From contig JAJAZM010000085.1 in NCBI GenBank assembly GCA_026785645.1, positions 1 through 19,579 on the forward strand: a stretch of DNA of 19,579 nt, in the 5' to 3' direction. The translations under genes were made by a program, and so were the position numbers. The DNA is from Sphingomonas bacterium. GTDB lineage: Bacteria > Pseudomonadota > Alphaproteobacteria > Sphingomonadales > Sphingomonadaceae. The notes under the pieces are model-generated. The model saw only the letters and a list, made by a program, of their open reading frames with translations. It had not been told where the DNA came from and searched no databases. This document shows positions 14,000 to 19,579 of this stretch, in pieces; the stretch's first letter is position 1; each line of letters starts with the position of its first letter.

Positions 14000-16282
14000 T
14001 CAGGCGGCGTTGCGTTTCCTTTCACTGTTCAGACGGCGGACCAGTTCGTCGATGCCCATCGGCCGGCCGACGATGAATCCCTGCGCCACATCGCACTCCA
14101 TCTGGCGCAATAGCTCGAGGCTCTGCGGGTCCTCGACTCCCTCGGCGACGACGGTGCGACCGAGCGAATGGGCCAGCGCAATGGTCGACTGGACCATGAT
14201 CAGGTCGGATCGATTGTCGCGCATCGTCTTGATGAAGCTCTGATCGATCTTGATCTCGGTGGCTGGCATCTTCTTGAGATAATCGAGCGTCGACAAGCCG
14301 GTGCCATAATCGTCGATTGAAATCCTGACCCCCAATTCGCGCAGCCTGCCGAGCAAGTCGATCCCGATGCCGCTGCCCGAGATCGCCGCAGTTTCGGTCA
14401 ACTCCAGCGTCAGTTTGTCGGCGCTGAGTCCGTGGCGACCGAGCACGGCGGCGACCCGCTCTGGCAAGCGGCGGTCATTGAGCATCCGCGCCGACAGGTT
14501 GACCGCGATTCCGAAGTCATGGCCCTTGCGCACCAGTTGGGCGGTCGCGCCGATCGCCTGGTCGAGCACGAAATCGGTCAGCTTCTCGATCCGGTCGCTT
14601 TGCTCGGCTGCCGTGACGAATTCGGTCGGGCTGATCGGCCCTTTTTCCGGATGGGTCCAGCGCGCCAGTGCCTCGGCGCCGATCGTCCGCCGGGTCTTGA
14701 GGTCGAGCTTGGGCTGATAGGCGAGCCAAACTTGGCCGTCGTCGATCGCGGTGTCGAGCTGCGACAGGAGCGACAGGCGCCACGGCACTTCCTGCAATCG
14801 TGCCGGGTCGTGAAATTTCCATTTGAGCGCTTCGCTGTCGGCCTCGTCGGCGGCGACCAGCGCGCTTCCCAAGCGGCTCGATACCGAGCGGCTGCTGCCA
14901 ACCTCGATGCCGAAGCTCAACGCAACGTCGTAGTTGATCCCGGCCACCCGGATCGGCGAGCGGAACAAGGCGTGCAGCGCCTCGAGATGGTTGGCGAAGG
15001 CCGCGCTTTTGTCGGCGAACCACGCGAAAATTCCCTCATCGCCCTGGTAGATTACCCGCAGCTTGTCGCCGAGCCCAAGGCGCGCGACGATCTGCTCGAC
15101 CAGTTGCTTTTCGCCCGCCGCGTCGAGAGTCGAGGCGATTTCGGCATAATTATGGACCCGCACGGCGACCAACGGCAGGTCGCGACCACGCTTGTCGGTC
15201 GCCAGCGCGGCGAGGTTGGGGAGTCCGGTCAAGGCGTGCACCAGTCCGCGCGACCGCGACCGCGCCCACGCCAATCGCGAGGCGATGACCGCGATCAAGA
15301 ACAGGCCGGGCGTCACGCCAACGAACAGTAAGCGCGCTTCAAGGAATAGCGGCAGCACCAGCAGCGAAGCTACGCCGAGCGCCAATGGAATTGTCCGGCG
15401 ACGCAGAAGGCAGGCGATGCTTACCGCGAGTGCCAGAGCCAAGCCAGGCATCCATCCAAGGTCGATCGGTGGGCCTGCTTTGAGCGTTTCCGCCCCGAGG
15501 ATATGGATGAGGACACCACCGCGCTTGCCCCGGCCCGGGACGTTGAATTGGTCACCAAGTTGGAAGGCAGTCGTCCCAATTACTATGGTCTTGCCGTGCA
15601 CCCGCGCCGGATCAACCTTGCCGGTGAGCAAATCGGCGGCGCTGATCCGTGGTACGCTGTCAACGTCAAGGCTGTAATCGACCATATACTGACGGTCCGC
15701 CGGCCCGTCGCTGCCTGCAATGCTGCTTGAGAGCGACGGAAGTGTTTGGCCGTCGAATTTTGTCGCATGGTTCAGCTTCCACACCGTCCCCTGCCAATTA
15801 TACAGCCATGCGATTGACGCGACAGTGGCATGCTTCGCAAACGCCGGCATGGGCAGACCCTGGTTCTGCTTGCCTTCCTGCTCCCCCAACCGTGTCTGTG
15901 CGGCAAGCGTCACCTTGCCCGACCGTTCGATTGCCTCGGCCAGATCTCGATCGTCGGCCTCGCCGCTCGGTCCGGTGTAAAGGATGTCGAACACGATATG
16001 CTTCGCGCCCATCCGGTCGATCGTATCGAGCAATTCCGCCTGTTTGGCGCGCGGCCACGGCCAGTTATCGATCTGGCGAAGGCTCTTTTCGTCGATTTCG
16101 ACTAGAACGATATCACCGCTGACCGGATGTTGGTGCACCGCGTTGCGCGCAGTGCGAAGCGTGTTCTCGACGGGTTCACCGAAATCGGCAAAACCGAACA
16201 GCAAGGCGACCACCAGCGGCCACAGCAGCAGCCTCAGCCGCTGTCGGAGCGATTCGGTCGCAATGGGCGTCGTTGCCGGCAC
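14000..16282 (-). CDS. CHASE2-GGDEF(degenerate)-EAL cyclic-di-GMP phosphodiesterase
   Basis: 760 residues from the GTG at 16282. Order: one membrane helix (12-33), an extracytoplasmic CHASE2 sensor domain (about 35-275), three membrane helices (about 276-338), a GGDEF-like domain whose active loop reads YQGDEG (412-417) and so should not make cyclic-di-GMP, and a C-terminal EAL domain. The EAL catalytic set is complete: EALARW (E537), NLS (N595), ELTET (E630), IDDYGTG (D657, D658), EIKID (K678) and AEGVED (E714). So it should degrade cyclic-di-GMP in response to an unknown periplasmic signal. The open frame can be extended to a TTG at 16363 or an ATG at 16306, but only the GTG has a good ribosome site. 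It is inserted, on the opposite strand, between pntAA and pntAB. Confidence 0.92.
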   Translation of the reverse strand: MPATTPIATESLRQRLRLLLWPLVVALLFGFADFGEPVENTLRTARNAVHQHPVSGDIVLVEIDEKSLRQIDNWPWPRAKQAELLDTIDRMGAKHIVFDILYTGPSGEADDRDLAEAIERSGKVTLAAQTRLGEQEGKQNQGLPMPAFAKHATVASIAWLYNWQGTVWKLNHATKFDGQTLPSLSSSIAGSDGPADRQYMVDYSLDVDSVPRISAADLLTGKVDPARVHGKTIVIGTTAFQLGDQFNVPGRGKRGGVLIHILGAETLKAGPPIDLGWMPGLALALAVSIACLLRRRTIPLALGVASLLVLPLFLEARLLFVGVTPGLFLIAVIASRLAWARSRSRGLVHALTGLPNLAALATDKRGRDLPLVAVRVHNYAEIASTLDAAGEKQLVEQIVARLGLGDKLRVIYQGDEGIFAWFADKSAAFANHLEALHALFRSPIRVAGINYDVALSFGIEVGSSRSVSSRLGSALVAADEADSEALKWKFHDPARLQEVPWRLSLLSQLDTAIDDGQVWLAYQPKLDLKTRRTIGAEALARWTHPEKGPISPTEFVTAAEQSDRIEKLTDFVLDQAIGATAQLVRKGHDFGIAVNLSARMLNDRRLPERVAAVLGRHGLSADKLTLELTETAAISGSGIGIDLLGRLRELGVRISIDDYGTGLSTLDYLKKMPATEIKIDQSFIKTMRDNRSDLIMVQSTIALAHSLGRTVVAEGVEDPQSLELLRQMECDVAQGFIVGRPMGIDELVRRLNSERKRNAA

Positions 16283-16287
16283 AGCAA

Positions 16288-16293
16288 TCCTTT
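16288..16293 (-). promoter_or_regulatory. Ribosome binding site favouring the GTG start of the EAL gene
   Basis: On the minus strand AAAGGA lies 5 bases before the GTG at 16282. The upstream in-frame TTG (16363) and ATG (16306) lack a comparable site, and the residues they would add show no conserved domain. Confidence 0.55.
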
Positions 16294-16571
16294 CATCCCG
16301 CGTCATGCGCGAGAAAAGGTTATCAAATCGGAAACCTTGCGTTAAAATCGCCAAATTAACCAAGCGAGCCGGGCCCTGCCGCGTCCCTGCGAAAAGCCGC
16401 TGTCCTACAGCCCCTGTGTTGTGCCATGCTGGCCGCGATGGGTCGCCATGCTCTTTCCCGACATGCCTTCAAGCTACCGACCGGCACGGGATCCCGGGAA
16501 ATGGTATTCAACTCAGTGACTTTAGGGTCTTTAGCGACTTTAGGGGTTTTAAGCATGAGGGTAGGGGACTG
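16294..16571. promoter_or_regulatory. Divergent intergenic region between the EAL gene and pntAB
   Basis: About 280 bases with no gene that I can support. The left part (16318-16362) is AT-rich with two TTAA sequences (16342-16345 and 16355-16358) spaced by 9-10 bases, a plausible promoter for the EAL gene. The right part holds the 9-base repeats at 16517-16552 and a five-codon minigene at 16555-16572. The middle (16370-16510) shows no clear element. Confidence 0.45.
16517..16552 (+). repeat. Short tandem repeat of 9 bases upstream of pntAB
   Basis: Three copies TGACTTTAG, GGTCTTTAG, CGACTTTAG (16517-16543), then a weaker GGGTTTTAA. The core shared by all three is CTTTAG at exact 9-base steps. 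It ends 20 bases before the pntAB start and may be an operator array or a slippage product. Confidence 0.65.
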
Positions 16572-16572
16572 A
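16555..16572 (+). other. Possible five-codon leader minigene coupled to pntAB
   Basis: ATG AGG GTA GGG GAC TGA (peptide MRVGD) has an AGGGG 8 bases upstream (16542-16546). Its TGA overlaps the pntAB ATG (TGATG), and the pntAB ribosome site (AGGGG, 16563-16567) lies inside it. This is the same overlap style used between full genes in this window. Whether it is translated is unknown. Confidence 0.35.
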
Positions 16573-16853
16573 TGGACTTCATTTCAATCCTGTCGATTTT
16601 CGTACTGGCCTGTTTCGTCGGCTATTTCGTCGTCTGGTCGGTGACCCCGGCGCTTCACACCCCGCTGATGGCGGTGACCAACGCCATTTCCAGCGTGATC
16701 ATCGTCGGCGCGCTGATCGCGGCGGCGGCGGCGGGTAACCCGACCGCCAAATGGCTCGGCCTGGCCGCGGTGGCGCTGGCCAGCGTCAACATCTTCGGCG
16801 GCTTCGCGGTAACCGCGCGAATGCTCGCTATGTACAAGAAGAAGGAGCGCTAG
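16572..16853 (+). CDS. pntAB: NAD(P) transhydrogenase subunit alpha, part 2 (membrane subunit)
   Basis: 93-residue membrane protein with three hydrophobic helices (about 3-24, 33-53, 60-82) and the basic end MYKKKER. The sequence VWSVTPALHTPLMAVTNAISSVIIVGAL is the well-known PntAB signature that forms part of the proton channel. The ATG follows AGGGG by 4 bases; the open frame upstream is antisense to the EAL gene and not real. pntB begins one base after the stop. In most alphaproteobacteria this gene follows pntAA directly; here it has its own upstream region. Confidence 0.95.
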   Translation: MDFISILSIFVLACFVGYFVVWSVTPALHTPLMAVTNAISSVIIVGALIAAAAAGNPTAKWLGLAAVALASVNIFGGFAVTARMLAMYKKKER

Positions 16854-16854
16854 G

Positions 16855-18264
16855 ATGGAGGCCGCCGCAGCGACCCCCTCTTGGGTGCTGATCGCTTATC
16901 TGATCGCCGGAATCTGCTTCATCGTTGCATTGCGCGGCCTGTCAAGCCCGGTCTCGAGCCAGCGCGGCAACCGCTTCGGCATGATCGGCATGGCGATTGC
17001 GGTAGTGACGACATTGCTGGTCCACCAGGTTGCCGGACTGATCGAGATCCTTGTCGCCATCGCGATCGGTGGCGCCATCGGACTATTCACCGCGCGGCGC
17101 ATCCAGATGACGGCAATGCCGCAGCTGGTGGCGGCGTTTCACAGCCTCGTCGGTATGGCGGCGGTGCTGGTCGGAGCCGCAGCCTTCCTCAATCCAGAAG
17201 CGTTCGGGATCGTTGATGCGGCGGGCGCGATCCTGCTCGTCAGCCGGGTCGAGCTCGGGCTCGGTGTGGCGATCGGCGCAATCACTTTCTCGGGCTCGGT
17301 GATCGCCTTCCTCAAGCTCAACGGGAATATGTCGGGCGCGCCGATCCTGCTCCCGCTGCGCCATGTCCTCAACCTCGGCACCCTGGTCGCGATCCTCGGG
17401 CTGATCGCCTATTTCACGCAGGATCAGGCGCCGTGGATCTTCTGGACGATCACCATTCTCGCCTTCGCCATCGGGTTCCTGCTGATCATCCCGATCGGCG
17501 GGGCGGACATGCCGGTCGTCGTGTCGATGCTCAACTCTTACTCGGGCTGGGCCGCTGCCGCGATGGGCTTTACGCTCCATAACAGCGCGATGATCATCAC
17601 CGGGGCTTTGGTCGGATCGTCCGGCGCGATCCTCAGCTACATCATGTGCCGAGCGATGAACCGCAGCTTCATCAGCGTCATCGCCGGCGGGTTCGGCGCG
17701 GTCGCGTCGTCGGGCAGCACCGAGGTAATCGACCGCCCCTACAAACGCGGTTCGGCCGAGGATGCCGCCTTCCTGATGCAACAGGCCGACAAGGTGATCA
17801 TCGTCCCCGGCTACGGCATGGCGGTGGCGCAGGCGCAGCACACGCTTCGCGAAATGGGCGATATGCTCAAGAAGCAGGGGGTCGAGGTCAAATATGCCAT
17901 CCACCCGGTCGCGGGACGGATGCCTGGACACATGAACGTGCTGCTGGCCGAAGCCAATGTGCCCTATGACGAAGTGTTCGAGCTGGAGGATATCAACAGC
18001 GAATTCGCGCAATGCGACGTGGCGTTCGTGATCGGCGCCAATGACGTCACCAATCCCGCCGCCAAGACCGACAAGACCAGCCCGATCTACGGCATGCCGG
18101 TGCTCGACGTCGAGAAAGCGCGAACCGTGCTGTTCATCAAGCGCTCGATGGGCGGGGCAGGCTATGCCGGGGTCGATAATGAACTATTCTACCGAGACAA
18201 TACGATGATGCTGTTGTCCGACGCCAAAAAAATGGTCGAGGAGATTGTTAAAGCCTTGGGTTAA
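16855..18264 (+). CDS. pntB: NAD(P) transhydrogenase subunit beta
   Basis: 469 residues. The first 280 or so form the membrane part with about nine helices, including AAFHSLVGMAAVLVGAA and GGADMPVVVSMLNSYSGWAA, typical of domain II of the proton channel. From about residue 290 comes the NADP-binding domain III: VIIVPGYGMAVAQAQHTLRE (about 313-332), IHPVAGRMPGHMNVLLAEA, and GANDVTNPAAKTDKTSPIYG, with IKRSMGGAGYAGVDNELFY near the end. All are strongly conserved, so an active enzyme with PntAA and PntAB is expected. The start has GAAGGAG 8 bases upstream, within the end of pntAB, so translation is coupled. Confidence 0.97.
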   Translation: MEAAAATPSWVLIAYLIAGICFIVALRGLSSPVSSQRGNRFGMIGMAIAVVTTLLVHQVAGLIEILVAIAIGGAIGLFTARRIQMTAMPQLVAAFHSLVGMAAVLVGAAAFLNPEAFGIVDAAGAILLVSRVELGLGVAIGAITFSGSVIAFLKLNGNMSGAPILLPLRHVLNLGTLVAILGLIAYFTQDQAPWIFWTITILAFAIGFLLIIPIGGADMPVVVSMLNSYSGWAAAAMGFTLHNSAMIITGALVGSSGAILSYIMCRAMNRSFISVIAGGFGAVASSGSTEVIDRPYKRGSAEDAAFLMQQADKVIIVPGYGMAVAQAQHTLREMGDMLKKQGVEVKYAIHPVAGRMPGHMNVLLAEANVPYDEVFELEDINSEFAQCDVAFVIGANDVTNPAAKTDKTSPIYGMPVLDVEKARTVLFIKRSMGGAGYAGVDNELFYRDNTMMLLSDAKKMVEEIVKALG

Positions 18265-18356
18265 CAGCTTTTCGGAGCTACGCCGGACATAATGTTTCTG
18301 GGTTCAAGCCCCCAGCCGGACCCTCGGCTGACGGTGCGTCCGGGAAGGGGTCAGAC
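18265..18356 (+). promoter_or_regulatory. Structured leader between pntB and the racemase gene
   Basis: Contains a hairpin CTGGG (18298-18302) / CCCAG (18311-18315) and two copies of CCGGAC (18283-18288 and 18316-18321), either of which can pair with GTCCGG at 18338-18343. That last sequence is directly before the AAGGGG ribosome site (18345-18350). No U-run follows, so it is not a typical terminator. No known riboswitch class was recognised. Confidence 0.4.
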
Positions 18357-19076
18357 GTGAAGAAACTGGGCATCATCGGCGGGACCAGCTGGTCGTCGAC
18401 CGCGCTCTATTACGAGCATATCAATCGCCTCGTTGCGGCTCGCCTCGGTGGGCTGCACAGCGCGGCATTGGCAATCGAAAGCCTCGATCTCGCACCCTTC
18501 GCGGCGTTGCAGCAGGCGGGCGACTGGGACGGGGTCGCCACGATCGTGGTCGAGGCGGCGCGGCGATTGAAGGCGAGCGGTGCCGAGGCACTGCTGCTGG
18601 CATCGAACACCTCGCACAGGGTTGAGGGCGCGGTCGCGGCCGAGACCGGCCTGCCGATCCTCCACATCGCCGATTGCACCGCCGACCGGCTCTCTGCCGA
18701 CGGGCGCAGTCGGGTCGCCTTGCTCGGCACGCGCTTCACCATGACCGAGCCATTTATCCGCGACCGGATCGAGGCGCGGGGCATTTCCTGCGTGTCGATC
18801 GAGCCGGGCTGGATCGCCGAGGTCGACCGCATCATCTACGACGAGCTTGCCGCCGGCCGCGTGGTCCGTGACAGCCAACGCAAGCTAAAGACGTTGATCA
18901 CCGAACTCGCCAAGCAGAAGGTCCAGGCGATCGTCCTGGCCTGCACCGAGCTGGTGATGGCGGTCGACGTCCGCGCCAATGTCCTGCCGGTCTACGACAC
19001 CACCGTGATCCATGCCCGCTCGGCGGTCGACTGGATGCTCGACTCTGAGCAACAACAAGCCCGCGCAGCGGCCTGA
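18357..19076 (+). CDS. Aspartate/glutamate racemase family protein
   Basis: 239-residue cytoplasmic enzyme of the Asp/Glu racemase superfamily (cofactor-independent, two-base). N-terminal KKLGIIGGTSWSSTALYYEHIN and C-terminal AIVLACTELVMAV (C196) are typical. The first catalytic position, Cys in most racemases (CNTxH), is here Ser83 in LLASNTSH. In E. coli YgeA that position is reported to be Thr83, paired with Cys197, so this protein seems closer to the YgeA type than to classic aspartate racemase. A D-amino-acid role for the cell wall is possible but the substrate cannot be told. GTG start with AAGGGG 6 bases upstream; no other start fits. It is a separate unit from pntB or its last gene, 92 bases downstream. 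Confidence 0.9.
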   Translation: MKKLGIIGGTSWSSTALYYEHINRLVAARLGGLHSAALAIESLDLAPFAALQQAGDWDGVATIVVEAARRLKASGAEALLLASNTSHRVEGAVAAETGLPILHIADCTADRLSADGRSRVALLGTRFTMTEPFIRDRIEARGISCVSIEPGWIAEVDRIIYDELAAGRVVRDSQRKLKTLITELAKQKVQAIVLACTELVMAVDVRANVLPVYDTTVIHARSAVDWMLDSEQQQARAAA

Positions 19077-19086
19077 TCCACGGCTT

Positions 19087-19116
19087 TTCATTACGCTCAG
19101 TTAATGATAATATAAT
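19087..19116 (+). promoter_or_regulatory. Probable promoter for the 75-residue protein
   Basis: A perfect TATAAT at 19111-19116 in an AT-rich patch, with TTCATT at 19087-19092 as a weak -35 at 18-base spacing. Initiation would fall near 19123, 40 bases before the next start codon. Confidence 0.45.
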
Positions 19117-19163
19117 CACGCGCCGGGGAGCCGAACCTTCAGGCGGCGGGGGGTATCCCAGGC

Positions 19164-19391
19164 ATGCTTCGGCTCCTGTGCAAGACGTTCGGACATATTC
19201 GCGACGGGCGACGCGCGCGCCGCTCGTGCGAGGGATGGCGAACCACGTGCGTGGTTTGCCGGACTCCACTGATCCGGATTTCGCACGGCGACTGGCAGCC
19301 TTATTCGACGCGTGTAACGCCACCAACCGATCAGCTCGACTTTTTGAGCCTGCTCGATTGTTTCCCGAACCGACCGCGAGCTCCCGATTAA
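19164..19391 (+). CDS. Small putative zinc-site protein of unknown function
   Basis: 75-residue basic protein. C6 and H11 (CKTFGH) with C29 and C32 (CVVC) could form one metal site, and the spacing CxxxxH-x17-CxxC plus the following RTPLIRISHGDW has the look of a conserved domain and not of random frame. I think I have seen similar short sphingomonad proteins but cannot name a family. The C-terminal 30 residues are polar and probably flexible. A G-rich run (19148-19153) 10 bases before the ATG may act as ribosome site, and a TATAAT promoter lies upstream. The overlapping minus-strand frame is arginine-rich and has no start signals. Confidence 0.6.
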   Translation: MLRLLCKTFGHIRDGRRARRSCEGWRTTCVVCRTPLIRISHGDWQPYSTRVTPPTDQLDFLSLLDCFPNRPRAPD

Positions 19392-19464
19392 TAGAGGCTC
19401 GGTCACAACACGCCGCTGCCGCCTGGCGCCCTGCCGAACGAAGCGTTGATCGCGGGCAGGGGAC

Positions 19465-19579
19465 ATGCCACGCCGCTTCGCATCAATGGCGAAAAAGCAT
19501 CTCCTCACCGCGACGCTGGCCGACGGCACGGTCAAGACGATCGGCCCCACCGCAACTGCGTTCACGCATTATTGGCGGA
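19465..19579 (+). CDS. Small hypothetical protein, 3' end outside window
   Basis: Frame open from ATG 19465 to the window end, 38 codons visible. AGGGG lies 3 bases before the ATG, slightly close; a second ATG at 19486 (MAKKHLLTATLADG) is also possible and starts where the sequence becomes more protein-like. The visible part reads ATLADGTVKTIGPTATAFTHYWR, split here as ATLADGTVKTIG and PTATAFTHYWR. No family was recognised. Confidence 0.45.
   Translation, partial: MPRRFASMAKKHLLTATLADGTVKTIGPTATAFTHYWR

Noticed and set aside
14432..15331. 299-codon plus-strand frame opposite the EAL gene
   Set aside because: Low-complexity Arg/Gln-rich composition, mirror of conserved EAL and GGDEF codons; not a gene.
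16283..16363. 27-residue longer N-terminus of the EAL protein from a TTG
   Set aside because: TTG without a ribosome site in an AT-rich, promoter-like stretch; the GTG at 16282 has AAAGGA at good spacing.
16356..16556. Minus-strand 66-codon frame with repeated Pro-Lys-Val
   Set aside because: The repeat comes from the 9-base DNA repeat being a multiple of three. There is no ribosome site and the rest is arginine-rich shadow sequence.
18298..18322. tRNA T-arm-like sequence GGTTCAAGCC with a CTGGG/CCCAG stem, suggesting a tRNA or permuted tmRNA
   Set aside because: The loop is eight bases and not seven, there is no matching 5' acceptor strand upstream, no D or anticodon arm and no CCA. It is kept only as a leader hairpin.
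19220..19262. Inverted repeat AACCAC / GTGGTT as a terminator or regulatory palindrome
   Set aside because: It lies inside the coding frame of the 75-residue protein, has no U-run and is likely chance in GC-rich sequence.
1..19579. Mobile elements, CRISPR array, prophage or resistance island
   Set aside because: No transposase or integrase-like protein, no spaced repeats of CRISPR size, no flanking inverted repeats, and composition looks even along the window.

Overview
The window is a gene-dense, GC-rich chromosomal stretch that looks like a member of the alphaproteobacterial order Sphingomonadales. The signs are a CcrM-type GANTC methyltransferase, a three-piece proton-translocating transhydrogenase (pntAA, pntAB, pntB), a tiny aa3-oxidase subunit IV-like protein directly before pntAA, tandem periplasmic amidohydrolases, and heavy use of GTG starts with 1-4 base stop/start overlaps. 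No rRNA, tRNA, CRISPR array, insertion sequence or prophage was seen. The assignment comes from gene content and protein style, not from a database match.

Layout. Positions 1-7719 (+) are an almost unbroken chain: the 3' end of a POT-family peptide transporter, a lipoprotein amidohydrolase, a second exported amidohydrolase that lacks the HxH metal motif, an NnrU-like membrane protein, then (24 bases later) glmM, a DUF1272 zinc-ribbon protein, thiD fused to a VOC domain, and rnhB. Positions 7720-7872 are a regulatory stretch that, with the rnhB 3' end, carries six GANTC sites ahead of ccrM. folP follows ccrM. Positions 10029-12250 (-) hold a divergent sigma-54-type activator followed 14 bases later by a phosphodiester-glycosidase-like lipoprotein gene, whose 3' end overlaps that of folP by 50 bases.

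Positions 12423-18264 carry the transhydrogenase locus, which is split: the subunit IV-like protein and pntAA lie at 12423-13705, pntAB and pntB at 16572-18264. Between them, on the opposite strand, are a 26-residue Gly/Trp-rich peptide gene and a CHASE2-GGDEF-EAL cyclic-di-GMP phosphodiesterase gene. A bidirectional terminator closes pntAA and the peptide gene. Positions 18357-19076 encode an Asp/Glu racemase-like enzyme behind a leader with two competing hairpins. The right end holds a 75-residue putative zinc-site protein and the start of another small protein cut by the window edge.

How the genes work together. The first block suggests peptide uptake linked to periplasmic amidohydrolases, joined to cell-wall precursor synthesis (GlmM), thiamine salvage or synthesis (ThiD) and RNase HII. 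CcrM and its GANTC-rich promoter indicate methylation-timed cell-cycle control. The best leads for something undescribed are the Gly/Trp peptide with its own ribosome site, terminator and CtrA-like box; the ThiD-VOC fusion; the degenerate activator with GAFPGA instead of GAFTGA; the RNase HII whose GRG motif is GCA; and the broken pnt operon with a possible leader minigene in front of pntAB.
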